DNA of 64,000 nt from Arcobacter iocasae (GTDB lineage: Bacteria > Campylobacterota > Campylobacteria > Campylobacterales > Arcobacteraceae). Made by a program: the position numbers and the translations under genes. Positions within the stretch are counted from its first letter, which is position 1. Every line of letters begins with the position of its first letter. Under the pieces are notes generated by a model, which did no database searches, was not told the DNA's origin, and saw nothing but the letters and a program-made list of their open reading frames with translations. The stretch lies in the NCBI RefSeq assembly GCF_042214795.1, contig NZ_CP090177.1, forward strand, positions 2,170,001-2,234,000, in the 5' to 3' direction. Positions 27,207-35,996 of the stretch are shown in pieces.

Positions 27207-27237
27207 AACAAAAGTTGAGACATACTCAACTTTTGTT
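27207..27237 (-). promoter_or_regulatory. Intercistronic hairpin between glpV and glpK
   Basis: AACAAAAGTTGAG (27207-27219), loop ACATA, CTCAACTTTTGTT (27225-27237): a perfect 13-bp stem with no U-tract behind it on minus. It is more like an mRNA-stabilising or attenuating hairpin than a full terminator. Confidence 0.6.
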
Positions 27238-27250
27238 TAGATTTATAAAA

Positions 27251-28948
27251 TTATTTCCAAGATTTGATTAATTCATCATAAGAAATAGTTACTGGTGCTG
27301 GTTTTTCATTAGCTAATTTAGGTTTTGGAGCACCTGGTTGTTTTAGCCAATATTCAGCAGTTTTCTTTTCATTAAGTTTTGGTCCAATATCACCTTGGAT
27401 ACCAGCTCTTTCAATTCTTGATAGAATTTTCTCTTGAGCTAAACAAAGTGAATCTAAAGCCTCTTGTGCAGTTTTTGCACCTGATGATGCATCACCAATA
27501 TTTTGCCACCATAATTGTGCCAATTTTGGATAATCAGGTACATTAGTTCCTGTTGGAGTCCATTGTGTTCTTGCAGGAGATCTGTAAAATTCAACTAAAC
27601 CACCAAGTTTTGGAGATCTTTGTGTAAATGATTTATCATTAATACTAGATTTTCTTATAAATGTTAAACCAAAATGTGATTTTTTAACATCAACTGTTTT
27701 TGATGTAACAAATTGTGCATATAACCAAGCAGCTTGAGCTCTTTTTAGAGGTGTTGATTTCATTAAAGTCCAAGAACCAACATCTTGATAACCAACTTTC
27801 ATTCCTTCTTTCCAATAAGCACCATGTGGTGATGGAGCCATTCTCCATTTTGGAGTACCATCAGCATTTACAACTGGAAGACCTTTTTTTACCATATCTG
27901 CTGTAAAAGCTGTATACCAGAAAGCTTGTTGTGCAACTTCACCTTGTGCAGGAACAGGTCCAGCTTCAGAGAATACCATACCAGCAGCACTTGGTGGAGC
28001 ATATTCTTTCAACCATTTGTTGTATTTTTCAATAGAATAAACAGCAGCTGGTGAGTTTGTAGCTCCCCCTCTATCCATACAAGAAGCAACTGGTTGAGAT
28101 TTTTCATTTACTCTAATTCCCCATTCATCTACTGGAAGTCCATTTGGTAAACCAGGATCACCCTCTCCAGCCATTGACATCCAAGCATCAGTAAATCTCC
28201 AACCTAATGAAGGATCTTTTTTACCATAATCCATATGTCCATAAACTTTTTTACCATCGATTACTCTTCCTGTAAAGAATTCTGCAATATCTTCATATGC
28301 AGACCAGTTAACTGGAACGCCTAATTCATAACCATATTTTGCTTTAAAATCAGCCATATTTTTTGGGTCCGTGAACCAATCATATCTAAACCAATAAAGG
28401 TTAGCGAACTGTTGATCTGGTAACTGATATAGTTTTCCATCAGGAGCAGTTGTAAAAGATAATCCCATAAAATCGTCTAAATCTAAGTTTGGATTTGTAA
28501 CAGCTTTACCGTCACCTTTCATCCAATCAGTTAAATTTCTAACTTGTTTATATCTCCAATGTGTACCTATTAAATCAGAATCATTTACATAAGCATCATA
28601 AATATTTTGCCCTGTTTGCATTTGTGTTTGTAGTTTTTCAATAACATCACCTTCCCCAATGAGGTCATGAATAACTTTTATTCCTGTAATATCGTAAAAT
28701 GCTTTTGCCAAAGTTTTACTCTCATATGAGTGAGTTGTAAGACTTTCAGATACAACTTTTATAGTCATACCTTTATAAGGTTTTGCAGCATCTTTAAACC
28801 AAGTAAGCTCATCTTTTTGTTGAGCTTTTGTCAATGATGAAGGTTGAAATTCATCAATCCATTTATTCATATCTGCACTAAAAGCACAACTACTTAGTCC
28901 TAATATTCCTACTACAAGTGAAGTAGTAATCTTATTTTTTATTTTCAT
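27251..28948 (-). CDS. glpV: Glycerol ABC transporter substrate-binding protein (GlpV-like)
   Basis: Periplasmic binding protein of 565 residues that captures glycerol or a related polyol. The signal peptide (to about residue 24, ending SCAFSAD) contains a cysteine, but the lipobox is poor. The long mature part has the arrangement of large type binding proteins, with GEGDVIEKLQTQMQTG near 98-113 and W/Y-rich pocket regions. The gene order with two ATPases, two permeases and a DUF2160 protein, next to glpK and glpD, matches rhizobial glpSTPQUV. An AT-rich inverted repeat (28982-29009) precedes it. Substrate is inferred from context. Confidence 0.85.
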   Translation of the reverse strand: MKIKNKITTSLVVGILGLSSCAFSADMNKWIDEFQPSSLTKAQQKDELTWFKDAAKPYKGMTIKVVSESLTTHSYESKTLAKAFYDITGIKVIHDLIGEGDVIEKLQTQMQTGQNIYDAYVNDSDLIGTHWRYKQVRNLTDWMKGDGKAVTNPNLDLDDFMGLSFTTAPDGKLYQLPDQQFANLYWFRYDWFTDPKNMADFKAKYGYELGVPVNWSAYEDIAEFFTGRVIDGKKVYGHMDYGKKDPSLGWRFTDAWMSMAGEGDPGLPNGLPVDEWGIRVNEKSQPVASCMDRGGATNSPAAVYSIEKYNKWLKEYAPPSAAGMVFSEAGPVPAQGEVAQQAFWYTAFTADMVKKGLPVVNADGTPKWRMAPSPHGAYWKEGMKVGYQDVGSWTLMKSTPLKRAQAAWLYAQFVTSKTVDVKKSHFGLTFIRKSSINDKSFTQRSPKLGGLVEFYRSPARTQWTPTGTNVPDYPKLAQLWWQNIGDASSGAKTAQEALDSLCLAQEKILSRIERAGIQGDIGPKLNEKKTAEYWLKQPGAPKPKLANEKPAPVTISYDELIKSWK

Positions 28949-28981
28949 TCTTTTCCCCTTCTTAAGTTAAATTGTTATAAA

Positions 28982-29009
28982 TAAAATAAAATTTGATAAT
29001 TTTATTTTA
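28982..29009 (-). repeat. AT-rich inverted repeat before glpV
   Basis: TAAAATAAAATT (28982-28993), loop TGAT, AATTTTATTTTA (28998-29009). It lies between glpU and glpV. It could protect the abundant binding-protein mRNA, or be chance in such AT-rich DNA. Confidence 0.4.
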
Positions 29010-29015
29010 GTATTT

Positions 29016-29294
29016 TTATACCCAGCGAAAAACTGCTATAGCATAAAAAAGACAAAGAACCATTCCCCCGTAAATTGGAGTACCAAACATTGCTAAATAG
29101 CCAAGGCAAATAAATGCCGAGCCTAAAAGACTTAGAAAAAGTCGATCACCAGGAGTGGTTTTTATTCGTAAAATTCCTACTCTTGGTGCCTGCGGCCACT
29201 TAATGGCCCAGATAGTCATGATTATAAGTGCAACAAAGATACAAATGAAAAATATTGCAGTTCCACTTGTCCAAGCCATCCATGATAAATTCAT
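29016..29294 (-). CDS. glpU: DUF2160 small membrane protein of the glycerol importer (GlpU-like)
   Basis: Integral membrane protein of 92 residues with three hydrophobic helices (about 10-30, 53-68 and 72-90), resembling DUF2160. In rhizobial glycerol ABC operons a small protein of this kind, GlpU, sits between the second permease and the binding protein, exactly as here. Its biochemical role is not known. It lies 11 nt after the upstream permease stop and is preceded by an AGGAGG-like ribosome site, so it is co-translated with the importer. Confidence 0.82.
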   Translation of the reverse strand: MNLSWMAWTSGTAIFFICIFVALIIMTIWAIKWPQAPRVGILRIKTTPGDRLFLSLLGSAFICLGYLAMFGTPIYGGMVLCLFYAIAVFRWV

Positions 29295-29305
29295 ACTAAA
29301 CCTCC

Positions 29306-30133
29306 TTAAACTCGTCCAAGAGATAAACCCTTGGCAATGTGATTACGAACAAAATATATAACTATGGCACCAGGAACAAGTGTTAAAACACCTGCTGCTG
29401 CTAGAACGCCCCAATCAACTCCAGAAGCTGATATTGTTTTTGTCATAGTTACTGCTATTGATTTGGCATTAACAGCTGTTAATGTTCTACTTAAAAGTAA
29501 TTCAACCCAAGAGAACATAAAACAGAAAAATGCACAAACACCAATACCAGAAGCAATTAATGGAGTGAAGATTTTTGTAAAAAATCCAAAAAAACTAAAT
29601 CCATCAATATATGCAGTTTCATCTATTTCTTTTGGTACACCACGCATAAAGCCCTCCAAAATCCAAACAGATAATGGAACATTGAATAATGTATGAGCTA
29701 AAGCCACCGCAATATGTGTATCAAATAAACCAACACTTGAATAAAGTTGAAAGAATGGCAGCGCAAATACAGCAGGTGGTGCCATTCTGTTAGTTAATAA
29801 CCAAAAGAACAAATGCTTATCTCCTAAAAATCTATATCTCGAAAAAGCGTATGCTGCTGGAAGTGCTACTAAAACAGAAATAACCGTATTCATTACAACA
29901 TATATCATTGAGTTGATATATCCCCAATACCAAGTAGGGTCTGTAAATATAACAATATAATTATGAAAAGTAAGATCATTAGGAAAAAGTGAAAAAGTTC
30001 CCAATATCTCTTCATTTGTTTTAAAACTCATATTTACTAACCAATAAACAGGTAACATCAAAAAGATAATATATATAAGCATAATAGTAGGAGATTTACT
30101 GCTAAAAAAGCCTTTTTTAATTGCTGTACTCAT
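29306..30133 (-). CDS. glpQ: Glycerol ABC transporter permease (GlpQ-like)
   Basis: Inner-membrane permease of 275 residues with six helices, MalG-type. The conserved EAA loop reads EGFMRGVPKEIDETAYIDGFSFFGFFTKIFTPLI (about 165-198), the site that contacts an ATPase. It begins with a short basic cytoplasmic tail. It follows the partner permease by 3 nt. Glycerol specificity is inferred from glpK and glpD context. The symbol follows rhizobial usage and should not be confused with the E. coli glycerophosphodiesterase GlpQ. Confidence 0.88.
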   Translation of the reverse strand: MSTAIKKGFFSSKSPTIMLIYIIFLMLPVYWLVNMSFKTNEEILGTFSLFPNDLTFHNYIVIFTDPTWYWGYINSMIYVVMNTVISVLVALPAAYAFSRYRFLGDKHLFFWLLTNRMAPPAVFALPFFQLYSSVGLFDTHIAVALAHTLFNVPLSVWILEGFMRGVPKEIDETAYIDGFSFFGFFTKIFTPLIASGIGVCAFFCFMFSWVELLLSRTLTAVNAKSIAVTMTKTISASGVDWGVLAAAGVLTLVPGAIVIYFVRNHIAKGLSLGRV

Positions 30134-30136
30134 AAA

Positions 30137-31006
30137 TTACTCCTCTTCTTTATCTATGTTTGTCATGATTGTAAAAAATGCCCAACATGTTAATAGTATC
30201 ACTAGAAAATATATTAGTGAAAAAGCTGCTGCTGGTCCTAAATCAAACTGACCAATTGCTGTTTTAACTAAATCTATAGATAAAAATGTAGTAGAATTTC
30301 CAGGCCCACCACCTGTTACAACCATAGGTTCAGTATAAATCATAAAACTATCCATAAATCTAAGCAAACTAGCAATTAGCAATACTCCCATCATTTTAGG
30401 AAGTTGGATATATCTAAAAACACTCCATTTTGAAGCTTGGTCGATTTTTGCTGCTTGGTAATAAGCTGATGGAATTGATTGTAATCCTGCATAACAAAGT
30501 AAAACAACTAACGAAGTCCAATGCCATACATCCATTACAATTATTGTAACCCATGCATCAAGTACATTTTGGGTGTAGTTATAATCAATCCCCATTGATA
30601 CTAAAGTATGACCCAAAAGTCCAATATCAGTTCTTCCAAATATTTGCCAAATAGTACCAACAACATTCCAAGGAACAAGTAGTGGAAGAGCAACTAATAT
30701 TAAACAAGCTGATGACCAAAACCCTTTTTTAGGCATATGTAAAGCAATAAAAATACCAAGAGGAATCTCTATTGCTAAAATAATTCCTGTAAAAAGTATC
30801 TGTCTTCCTAATGCTGCATGAATTCTCTCTGAGTGAAGAACTTCTTCAAACCATTGTAATCCAGCAGGGAAAAATACATTATTTCCAAAGGTATCTTGAA
30901 CTGAATAATTAACAACTGTCATTAAAGGAATAACAGCTGAAAAACCAACAAGGATTAGTACTGGAAGTACAAGAAACCATGCCTTTTGATTTACAGTTTT
31001 TTTCAT
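30137..31006 (-). CDS. glpP: Glycerol ABC transporter permease (GlpP-like)
   Basis: Inner-membrane permease of 289 residues, MalF-type, with six helices and the EAA loop IPSAYYQAAKIDQASKWSVFRYIQLPKM (about 193-220). I place the start at 31006, where the ATG overlaps the upstream ATPase stop as ATGA. An in-frame ATG 24 nt further up would lie inside that gene. It pairs with the GlpQ-like permease to form the channel. The symbol follows the rhizobial operon. Confidence 0.88.
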   Translation of the reverse strand: MKKTVNQKAWFLVLPVLILVGFSAVIPLMTVVNYSVQDTFGNNVFFPAGLQWFEEVLHSERIHAALGRQILFTGIILAIEIPLGIFIALHMPKKGFWSSACLILVALPLLVPWNVVGTIWQIFGRTDIGLLGHTLVSMGIDYNYTQNVLDAWVTIIVMDVWHWTSLVVLLCYAGLQSIPSAYYQAAKIDQASKWSVFRYIQLPKMMGVLLIASLLRFMDSFMIYTEPMVVTGGGPGNSTTFLSIDLVKTAIGQFDLGPAAAFSLIYFLVILLTCWAFFTIMTNIDKEEE

Positions 31007-32082
31007 AGTGCTTCTCCTTGGACTATCCAATCATTTTCATATACATTGATTTTTTCTAAATCAAAAGTCATGCTACTCATTGTTGAAGTGATTTTTGTAT
31101 CTTCTGAAACTATTATATTTATATTATTATCTTTGTATTTTGCTCGTACAATCTTATGGTGAGCCACATCTTCTATCCTGGTAATATCTATTTTGATTCC
31201 CTCTCCATCTTCACAAAGGTTTATGAATTCAGGTCTTATTCCTAATTGAATCACACCTTCTAAATCTTTATATTTAGAATTTAATTCAATTGCATAATCA
31301 TCTAAAGTTGCTATGTTTCCATTAATTTTCACATCAAAAAGATTCATTCCTGGTGAACCAATAAAATATCCCACAAAGGTATGTGCTGGTTTTTCAAATA
31401 ACTCTTCTGGAGTTCCTATTTGTAAAACAATTCCTTGGTTCATAACTACAACCTTATCAGCAAAGGTTAAAGCTTCTGTTTGGTCATGAGTTACAAATAT
31501 CATTGTATGTTTTAGCTCTTTGTGTAAAGCTTTTAATTGAGTTCTTAATTCCCATTTCATATGAGGGTCAATCACAGTTAAAGGTTCATCAAATAAAATT
31601 GCATTTACATCTTCTCTTACCATTCCTCTACCTAAAGATATTTTTTGTTTGGCATCAGCTGTTAAACCACTTGCTTTATTATCCAAAATATCTTCAACTT
31701 TTATTGCTTTTGCAATAGCATCAACTCTTTGTTTGATATATTCAGGCTTTTCTTTTCTATTTTTTAAAGGAAATTCTAGATTTTGTCTGACTGTCATTGT
31801 GTCATAGACAACGGGGAATTGAAATACTTGGGCAATATTTCTATGTGCTGTATCTTCATTTGTAACATCTTTATCATCAAATAGAATTTTTCCCTCCGAT
31901 GGAGTTATAATTCCAGATATAATATTTAGTAAAGTTGATTTTCCACATCCAGAAGGTCCAAGTAGGGCATAAGCTGCTCCATCTTCCCACTCATGATTTA
32001 AAGGTTGTAATACATAATCTTTATCTGAAATTGGATTTTCCATATAACTATGGGCTAAGTTTGAAAGAGTTATTTTTGCCAT
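31003..32082 (-). CDS. glpT: Glycerol ABC transporter ATPase with degenerate signature (GlpT-like)
   Basis: Nucleotide-binding subunit of 359 residues: ABC domain (about 1-235) plus a C-terminal TOBE-like domain (about 240-355). Walker A GPSGCGKST at 42-50, Walker B ILFDEP near 162-167 and the H-loop His199 (FVTHDQTEA) are canonical. The signature motif, normally LSGGQ, reads LTADAKQK (140-147) and is degenerate. It is encoded 11 nt after the GlpS-like ATPase. The two likely form a heterodimer with one good active site. The name follows rhizobial usage and is not the E. coli G3P antiporter. Confidence 0.88.
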   Translation of the reverse strand: MAKITLSNLAHSYMENPISDKDYVLQPLNHEWEDGAAYALLGPSGCGKSTLLNIISGIITPSEGKILFDDKDVTNEDTAHRNIAQVFQFPVVYDTMTVRQNLEFPLKNRKEKPEYIKQRVDAIAKAIKVEDILDNKASGLTADAKQKISLGRGMVREDVNAILFDEPLTVIDPHMKWELRTQLKALHKELKHTMIFVTHDQTEALTFADKVVVMNQGIVLQIGTPEELFEKPAHTFVGYFIGSPGMNLFDVKINGNIATLDDYAIELNSKYKDLEGVIQLGIRPEFINLCEDGEGIKIDITRIEDVAHHKIVRAKYKDNNINIIVSEDTKITSTMSSMTFDLEKINVYENDWIVQGEAL

Positions 32083-32093
32083 TTCTTCTCCTT

Positions 32094-33182
32094 CTATCTT
32101 TCTTCTACATAAGAGGCAGTTTTAACTAAATCGCCATCATGAGAAAATACAAAAATATGACGAGTATCTAAATACACTGATATTTCTGAGTTATATTCTA
32201 AGTCATGTACTCCATGAACTAGACCAATCCAATTGTCTTCTTTATGTTGCATATGTAAAAAAGTCTCAGATCCTGTTATTTCTGTAACATCTAAGTGAGC
32301 TGAGAATTCAATTGCAGTTTCTGATTTTTTTGTAAGTTCTAGGTGATTTGGTCTAAAGCCTGCTAGATATTTTCCATCTTTTATATCTTTTAGCCCATTT
32401 GTAGCAAGTGCTTTTTGTCTATCTCCATAATAAAAGTAATCACCTTCTTTTTTTATATTTAAAAAATTCATTGAAGGGTTTGAGAAAACTTTTGCTGTAA
32501 TAGCGGTATTTGGTTTGTGATAAACTTTTGTAGTTTCATCAAATTGTGTTATTTTACCTTCCCATAAGGTCACAACATTTCCACCTAATAAAAGTGCTTC
32601 TTCTGGTTCAGTTGTAGCATATACAAAAATTGCTCCAGATTTTTCAAACATTTTAGGAATCTCTTCTCTTAGTTCTTCTCTTAATTTGTAATCCAAGTTT
32701 GCAAGGGGTTCATCTAATAGTACCAATCCAGAACCTTTTACTAGTGAACGAGCTAGTGCGCATCTTTGTTGTTGCCCACCTGATAATTCTAAGGGTTTTC
32801 TATCTAACATATTTGTTAAACGCATAAGTGCAGCTGTTTCTCTAACTGCTTTGTCTATCTCATCTGAATCTTTTTTCATTATTCTCAAAGGTGCTGCAAT
32901 ATTTTCATATACACTCATTGAAGGATAATTGACAAATTGCTGATAGACCATCGCAACTTTTCTATCTTGAACTCTCATTCTAGTAACATCTTTCCCTTCC
33001 CACAGAATTTTTCCTGTTGTAGGTACATCCAATCCTGCCATTATTCTCATCAAGGTTGTTTTTCCTGATAAGGTTCTACCTAGAAGTACATTCATTGTAC
33101 CTTTTTGTAGTGTTAGGTTTGTATTATAAATATGAGTTTGTCCATCAACTTTCATTGACACATTCTCAAGTTCTAATGACAT
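32094..33182 (-). CDS. glpS: Glycerol ABC transporter ATPase lacking the H-loop histidine (GlpS-like)
   Basis: Nucleotide-binding subunit of 362 residues, first gene of the importer operon. Signature LSGGQQQR (133-140) and Walker B LVLLDEP (153-159) are intact. Walker A is an unusual GRTLSGKTT (35-43). At the H-loop position, where THDQ is expected, the sequence is TTEPEEA (190-196), so the catalytic histidine is missing. A C-terminal TOBE-like domain follows. An operator palindrome lies 63 nt upstream of its ATG. Confidence 0.88.
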   Translation of the reverse strand: MSLELENVSMKVDGQTHIYNTNLTLQKGTMNVLLGRTLSGKTTLMRIMAGLDVPTTGKILWEGKDVTRMRVQDRKVAMVYQQFVNYPSMSVYENIAAPLRIMKKDSDEIDKAVRETAALMRLTNMLDRKPLELSGGQQQRCALARSLVKGSGLVLLDEPLANLDYKLREELREEIPKMFEKSGAIFVYATTEPEEALLLGGNVVTLWEGKITQFDETTKVYHKPNTAITAKVFSNPSMNFLNIKKEGDYFYYGDRQKALATNGLKDIKDGKYLAGFRPNHLELTKKSETAIEFSAHLDVTEITGSETFLHMQHKEDNWIGLVHGVHDLEYNSEISVYLDTRHIFVFSHDGDLVKTASYVEER

Positions 33183-33244
33183 TCAATCTCCTTGCTACAA
33201 TTCTTATATTTATAAAATTATCAATGTAATAATTTTTACATCAT

Positions 33245-33258
33245 AACATTATAATGTT
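33245..33258. promoter_or_regulatory. Glycerol-island operator upstream of glpS
   Basis: AACATTATAATGTT, a perfect 14-bp palindrome, 63 nt before the glpS ATG. Its core CATTATAATG recurs at glpD. Confidence 0.7.
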
Positions 33259-33517
33259 GTCTTTAATAGTGACGTATAGAATTTTAAAGTATGCTTAAAA
33301 AGGTAACCATTTTTTTGTCTTTAATTAAAATCTTTTTCATCTTTAAACGTAGCAATAAAATAGCATTGCGATACGATGGTAGCTTGCTTGCTTTGACCTT
33401 ATAAATTACTTAAAGTGGATTTTAAAAATTGTAAAAAAGTAGTTGTTTTTTAAGCTGAAGTTTTAAGAAGCATTTTTTATTATTATAATTTATTTAATAT
33501 TCTTTTTATAGTTATAT

Positions 33518-33527
33518 CATTATAATG
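33518..33527. promoter_or_regulatory. Glycerol-island operator upstream of glpD, site 1
   Basis: CATTATAATG, perfect palindrome, identical to the core at glpS. It lies 53 nt upstream of the glpD ATG. Confidence 0.65.
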
Positions 33528-33536
33528 TCTTCAACA

Positions 33537-33556
33537 ACATTATAACCTTATAATGT
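33537..33556. promoter_or_regulatory. Glycerol-island operator upstream of glpD, site 2
   Basis: ACATTATAA-CC-TTATAATGT, perfect 9-bp arms with a 2-nt centre, ending 24 nt before the glpD ATG. It looks like two half-overlapping copies of the core motif and would block the start of transcription. Confidence 0.65.
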
Positions 33557-33580
33557 AATCTATTTAAGGATAGTAAGATT

Positions 33581-35140
33581 ATGGAAAGTAATAAATATGA
33601 CATTATTATAATAGGTGGAGGAGCAACCGGAAGTGGAACAGCTTTAGATGCCGCATCAAGAGGCTTTACAACTTTAGTATTAGAAAAAAATGATTTTGCT
33701 GAAGGAACTAGTTCTAGAAGTACAAAACTAGTACATGGTGGAGTTCGTTATTTGGAAGCCGCTGTGAAGGGCTTGAATATGGACCAATTCAATTTAGTAA
33801 AAGAGGGATTAAAAGAGAGATCAAGACTTTTGAAAAATGCTCCTCACTTATGTTCTAGACTTACCCTTGTAACTCCTATATATAAATGGTGGGAATTACC
33901 TTATATGTTTATAGGTTTGAGTTTATATGATTTTGTATCAGGAAGAAGAGGTCTTGGTAGAAGTTCAATTGTATGTAAAGATAAGATGATAAATAACTTT
34001 CCAAGTATCAAAAAAAATGCCTTAGTAGGTGGAGTTAAATATTATGATGGAAGTTTTAATGACTCACGATTGAATGTAACACTACTTAAAACAGCTCAAA
34101 AGTTTGGGGCTGATTGTAGAAATTATAGTGAAGTTGAAGAGTTCTTATACGAAGAGGGAAAAATTTCTGGGGTAAAAGTAAGAAATAAAATTACAGATGA
34201 AACTTATATTGTAAACTCAAAAGTTATAATAAATGCAACGGGAGCATTTTCTGATAAGGTAAGAACTTTAGATAATAAAGAAGCAAAAAAAATGCTTGAC
34301 TTAAGTTCTGGTATTCATATTGTATTAGACAAAAAGTATTTGCCTTCTGATGAAGGTTTGATGATTCCAAAAACTGAAGATGGAAGAGTTTTATTTATAC
34401 TTCCTTGGATGGGTAAATGTTTAGTTGGAACTACAGATGAAAAAACAACTCTAAGTGAACATCCAGAGGTTTCTGCTGAAGATATAAAATATATATTAAA
34501 ACACTTAGAAATATATTTTGATTTAAAAATTGATGAAAGTGAAATATTATCGTCATGGTGTGGAATAAGACCATTAGTAGCAGCGCCTAAAAATGCCTCA
34601 ACAAAAAGTATTGTAAGAGAGCATATTATTATTAGCTCTGATTCTGGCTTAGTTAGTATTTTAGGTGGCAAATGGACAACTTATAGAAAGATGTCAGAAG
34701 AGCTTGTTGATTATGTGACTTCTAAATTTGCTTTAGAAAACAAAGAGTGCCAAACAAAAAAATTAAAATTAATAGGAAGTGAAAACTTTACAAAAGAGAT
34801 GCAAGTTGATTGTTTAGATGAAGATATTAAAAAATATTTGATTAAAATGTATGGTGATAAAGCAAATGATGTTTTAAGTTGTACTAAAAAAATAGAGAGA
34901 TTACATAAAGACTATGCACATACAAATGCAGAATTAATTTATACTATTAAAGAAGAATTTGTACAAAAACCTATGGATTATATAGTAAGAAGAACATCTT
35001 TGGCCTTGATTGATAAAAAAGCTGCAAAAGAGATTTTAGACAAAGTATTAGAAATAATGCAAAAAGAGTTAAATTGGGATGAAAAAAGAGTAAATATTGA
35101 AAAAGAAAAATCTTTGGAGTTATTAAATAATTCATTATAA
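33581..35140 (+). CDS. glpD: FAD-dependent glycerol-3-phosphate dehydrogenase
   Basis: Membrane-associated flavoenzyme that oxidises glycerol-3-phosphate to dihydroxyacetone phosphate and feeds electrons to quinone. It has 519 residues. FAD-binding GGGATGSGTALDAASRGF lies at about 12-29. The family motifs TSSRSTKLVHGGVRYLE (about 43-59) and the C-terminal GGKWTTYRKMSEE (about 363-375) are clear. An AAGGATAG ribosome site precedes the ATG. It is divergent from the importer operon, and both share operator palindromes. Enteric GlpD is the same size. Confidence 0.94.
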   Translation: MESNKYDIIIIGGGATGSGTALDAASRGFTTLVLEKNDFAEGTSSRSTKLVHGGVRYLEAAVKGLNMDQFNLVKEGLKERSRLLKNAPHLCSRLTLVTPIYKWWELPYMFIGLSLYDFVSGRRGLGRSSIVCKDKMINNFPSIKKNALVGGVKYYDGSFNDSRLNVTLLKTAQKFGADCRNYSEVEEFLYEEGKISGVKVRNKITDETYIVNSKVIINATGAFSDKVRTLDNKEAKKMLDLSSGIHIVLDKKYLPSDEGLMIPKTEDGRVLFILPWMGKCLVGTTDEKTTLSEHPEVSAEDIKYILKHLEIYFDLKIDESEILSSWCGIRPLVAAPKNASTKSIVREHIIISSDSGLVSILGGKWTTYRKMSEELVDYVTSKFALENKECQTKKLKLIGSENFTKEMQVDCLDEDIKKYLIKMYGDKANDVLSCTKKIERLHKDYAHTNAELIYTIKEEFVQKPMDYIVRRTSLALIDKKAAKEILDKVLEIMQKELNWDEKRVNIEKEKSLELLNNSL

Positions 35141-35247
35141 CAAATATTAAGTGCACTTTAAAATTGAATTATGTAATATGCAATAATAAATAGAATATAT
35201 TGTTATAATATATTACAAATCAATATTTATCTTAAAAGGAAATACTT

Positions 35248-35979
35248 TTGTTTGCTAAAAATGGTATACCATTATATCTTCAATTAAAAGAGAAATTATT
35301 GGAAGATATTAAGTTAAATTACAAAGCTGATGATATTATACCAGCTGAGGGCAAACTTGAAGAGAAATATCAAGTAAGTAGAATAACTGTAAGAAAAGCT
35401 ATTGAAGAACTAGAGCGAGAAAATGTAGTTATTAAAAAACAAGGTAGAGGAACTTTTGTACAAGAAAAGAAAGTACTTTATGATGCAAATTCTATTGGTT
35501 CTTTAACTCAAAGGTTAGAAAAACAAAAACATCTTCTTACTACAAAATCTATATCTTTTGAAATAATTGAAGAGGGTGAAGAACATTTTGTAAAAGATAT
35601 GCTAAATTGTGAGAAGCTACTGTGTATTAGAAGAACAAGATTATTGAATGAAGTTCCATTTGCCTTGATGATAAACTATTTTGATGTAAATACTGTACCT
35701 GACATTGAAAAAAAATTAAATCTTGAATCATTGTATGCCTTTTTAAAAGAAGAGTATAACATCGAGTTTTACAATGCAGAAGAGATAGTAGAAGCAAAAG
35801 CTGCAAATAAAGATGAAGCCAAAAGGTTAAATGTAAAAGAAGGTTTTCCCCTATTATCTTTAAAAAGACTCTCATATGATACAAGTAATAAGCCAATAGA
35901 GTACTCAAATTTAGTTATTAAATCAGATATGTATAAACATAAGATAATTTTATCAAATGATAAAATGTCAAATATATAA
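35248..35979 (+). CDS. GntR/UTRA-family regulator 1
   Basis: Transcription factor of 243 residues. A winged helix of the GntR type (about 8-72, with AEGKLEEKYQVSRITVRKAIEELE) is followed by a UTRA ligand domain (about 85-240). The start is TTG at 35248, seen from AAAAGGAAATACT before it and from alignment with the next gene, which begins the same way. It lies 107 nt after glpD and is followed after 17 nt by a close paralogue. Placed in the glycerol island, it probably binds the CATTATAATG palindromes; the ligand could be glycerol or glycerol-3-phosphate. Both are inference. Confidence 0.88.
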   Translation: MFAKNGIPLYLQLKEKLLEDIKLNYKADDIIPAEGKLEEKYQVSRITVRKAIEELERENVVIKKQGRGTFVQEKKVLYDANSIGSLTQRLEKQKHLLTTKSISFEIIEEGEEHFVKDMLNCEKLLCIRRTRLLNEVPFALMINYFDVNTVPDIEKKLNLESLYAFLKEEYNIEFYNAEEIVEAKAANKDEAKRLNVKEGFPLLSLKRLSYDTSNKPIEYSNLVIKSDMYKHKIILSNDKMSNI

Positions 35980-35996
35980 ATCAAAGGAAATGATTA

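Larger units (their letters stand above)
33183..33580. promoter_or_regulatory. Divergent glpS/glpD regulatory region (398 nt)
   Basis: No gene is visible. It holds operator palindromes at 33245-33258, 33518-33527 and 33537-33556. A bulged hairpin at 33348-33375 (CGTAGCAAT pairing with ATTGC-GA-TACG) and a less AT-rich patch near 33350-33400 lie in the middle. That patch might be the remnant of another element or a small RNA; nothing more can be supported. Confidence 0.6.

Noticed and set aside
33581..35140. Glycerol genes as part of a mobile element with integrase or att sites
   Set aside because: No integrase, transposase, tRNA or flanking direct repeats were seen around 24-37 kb.
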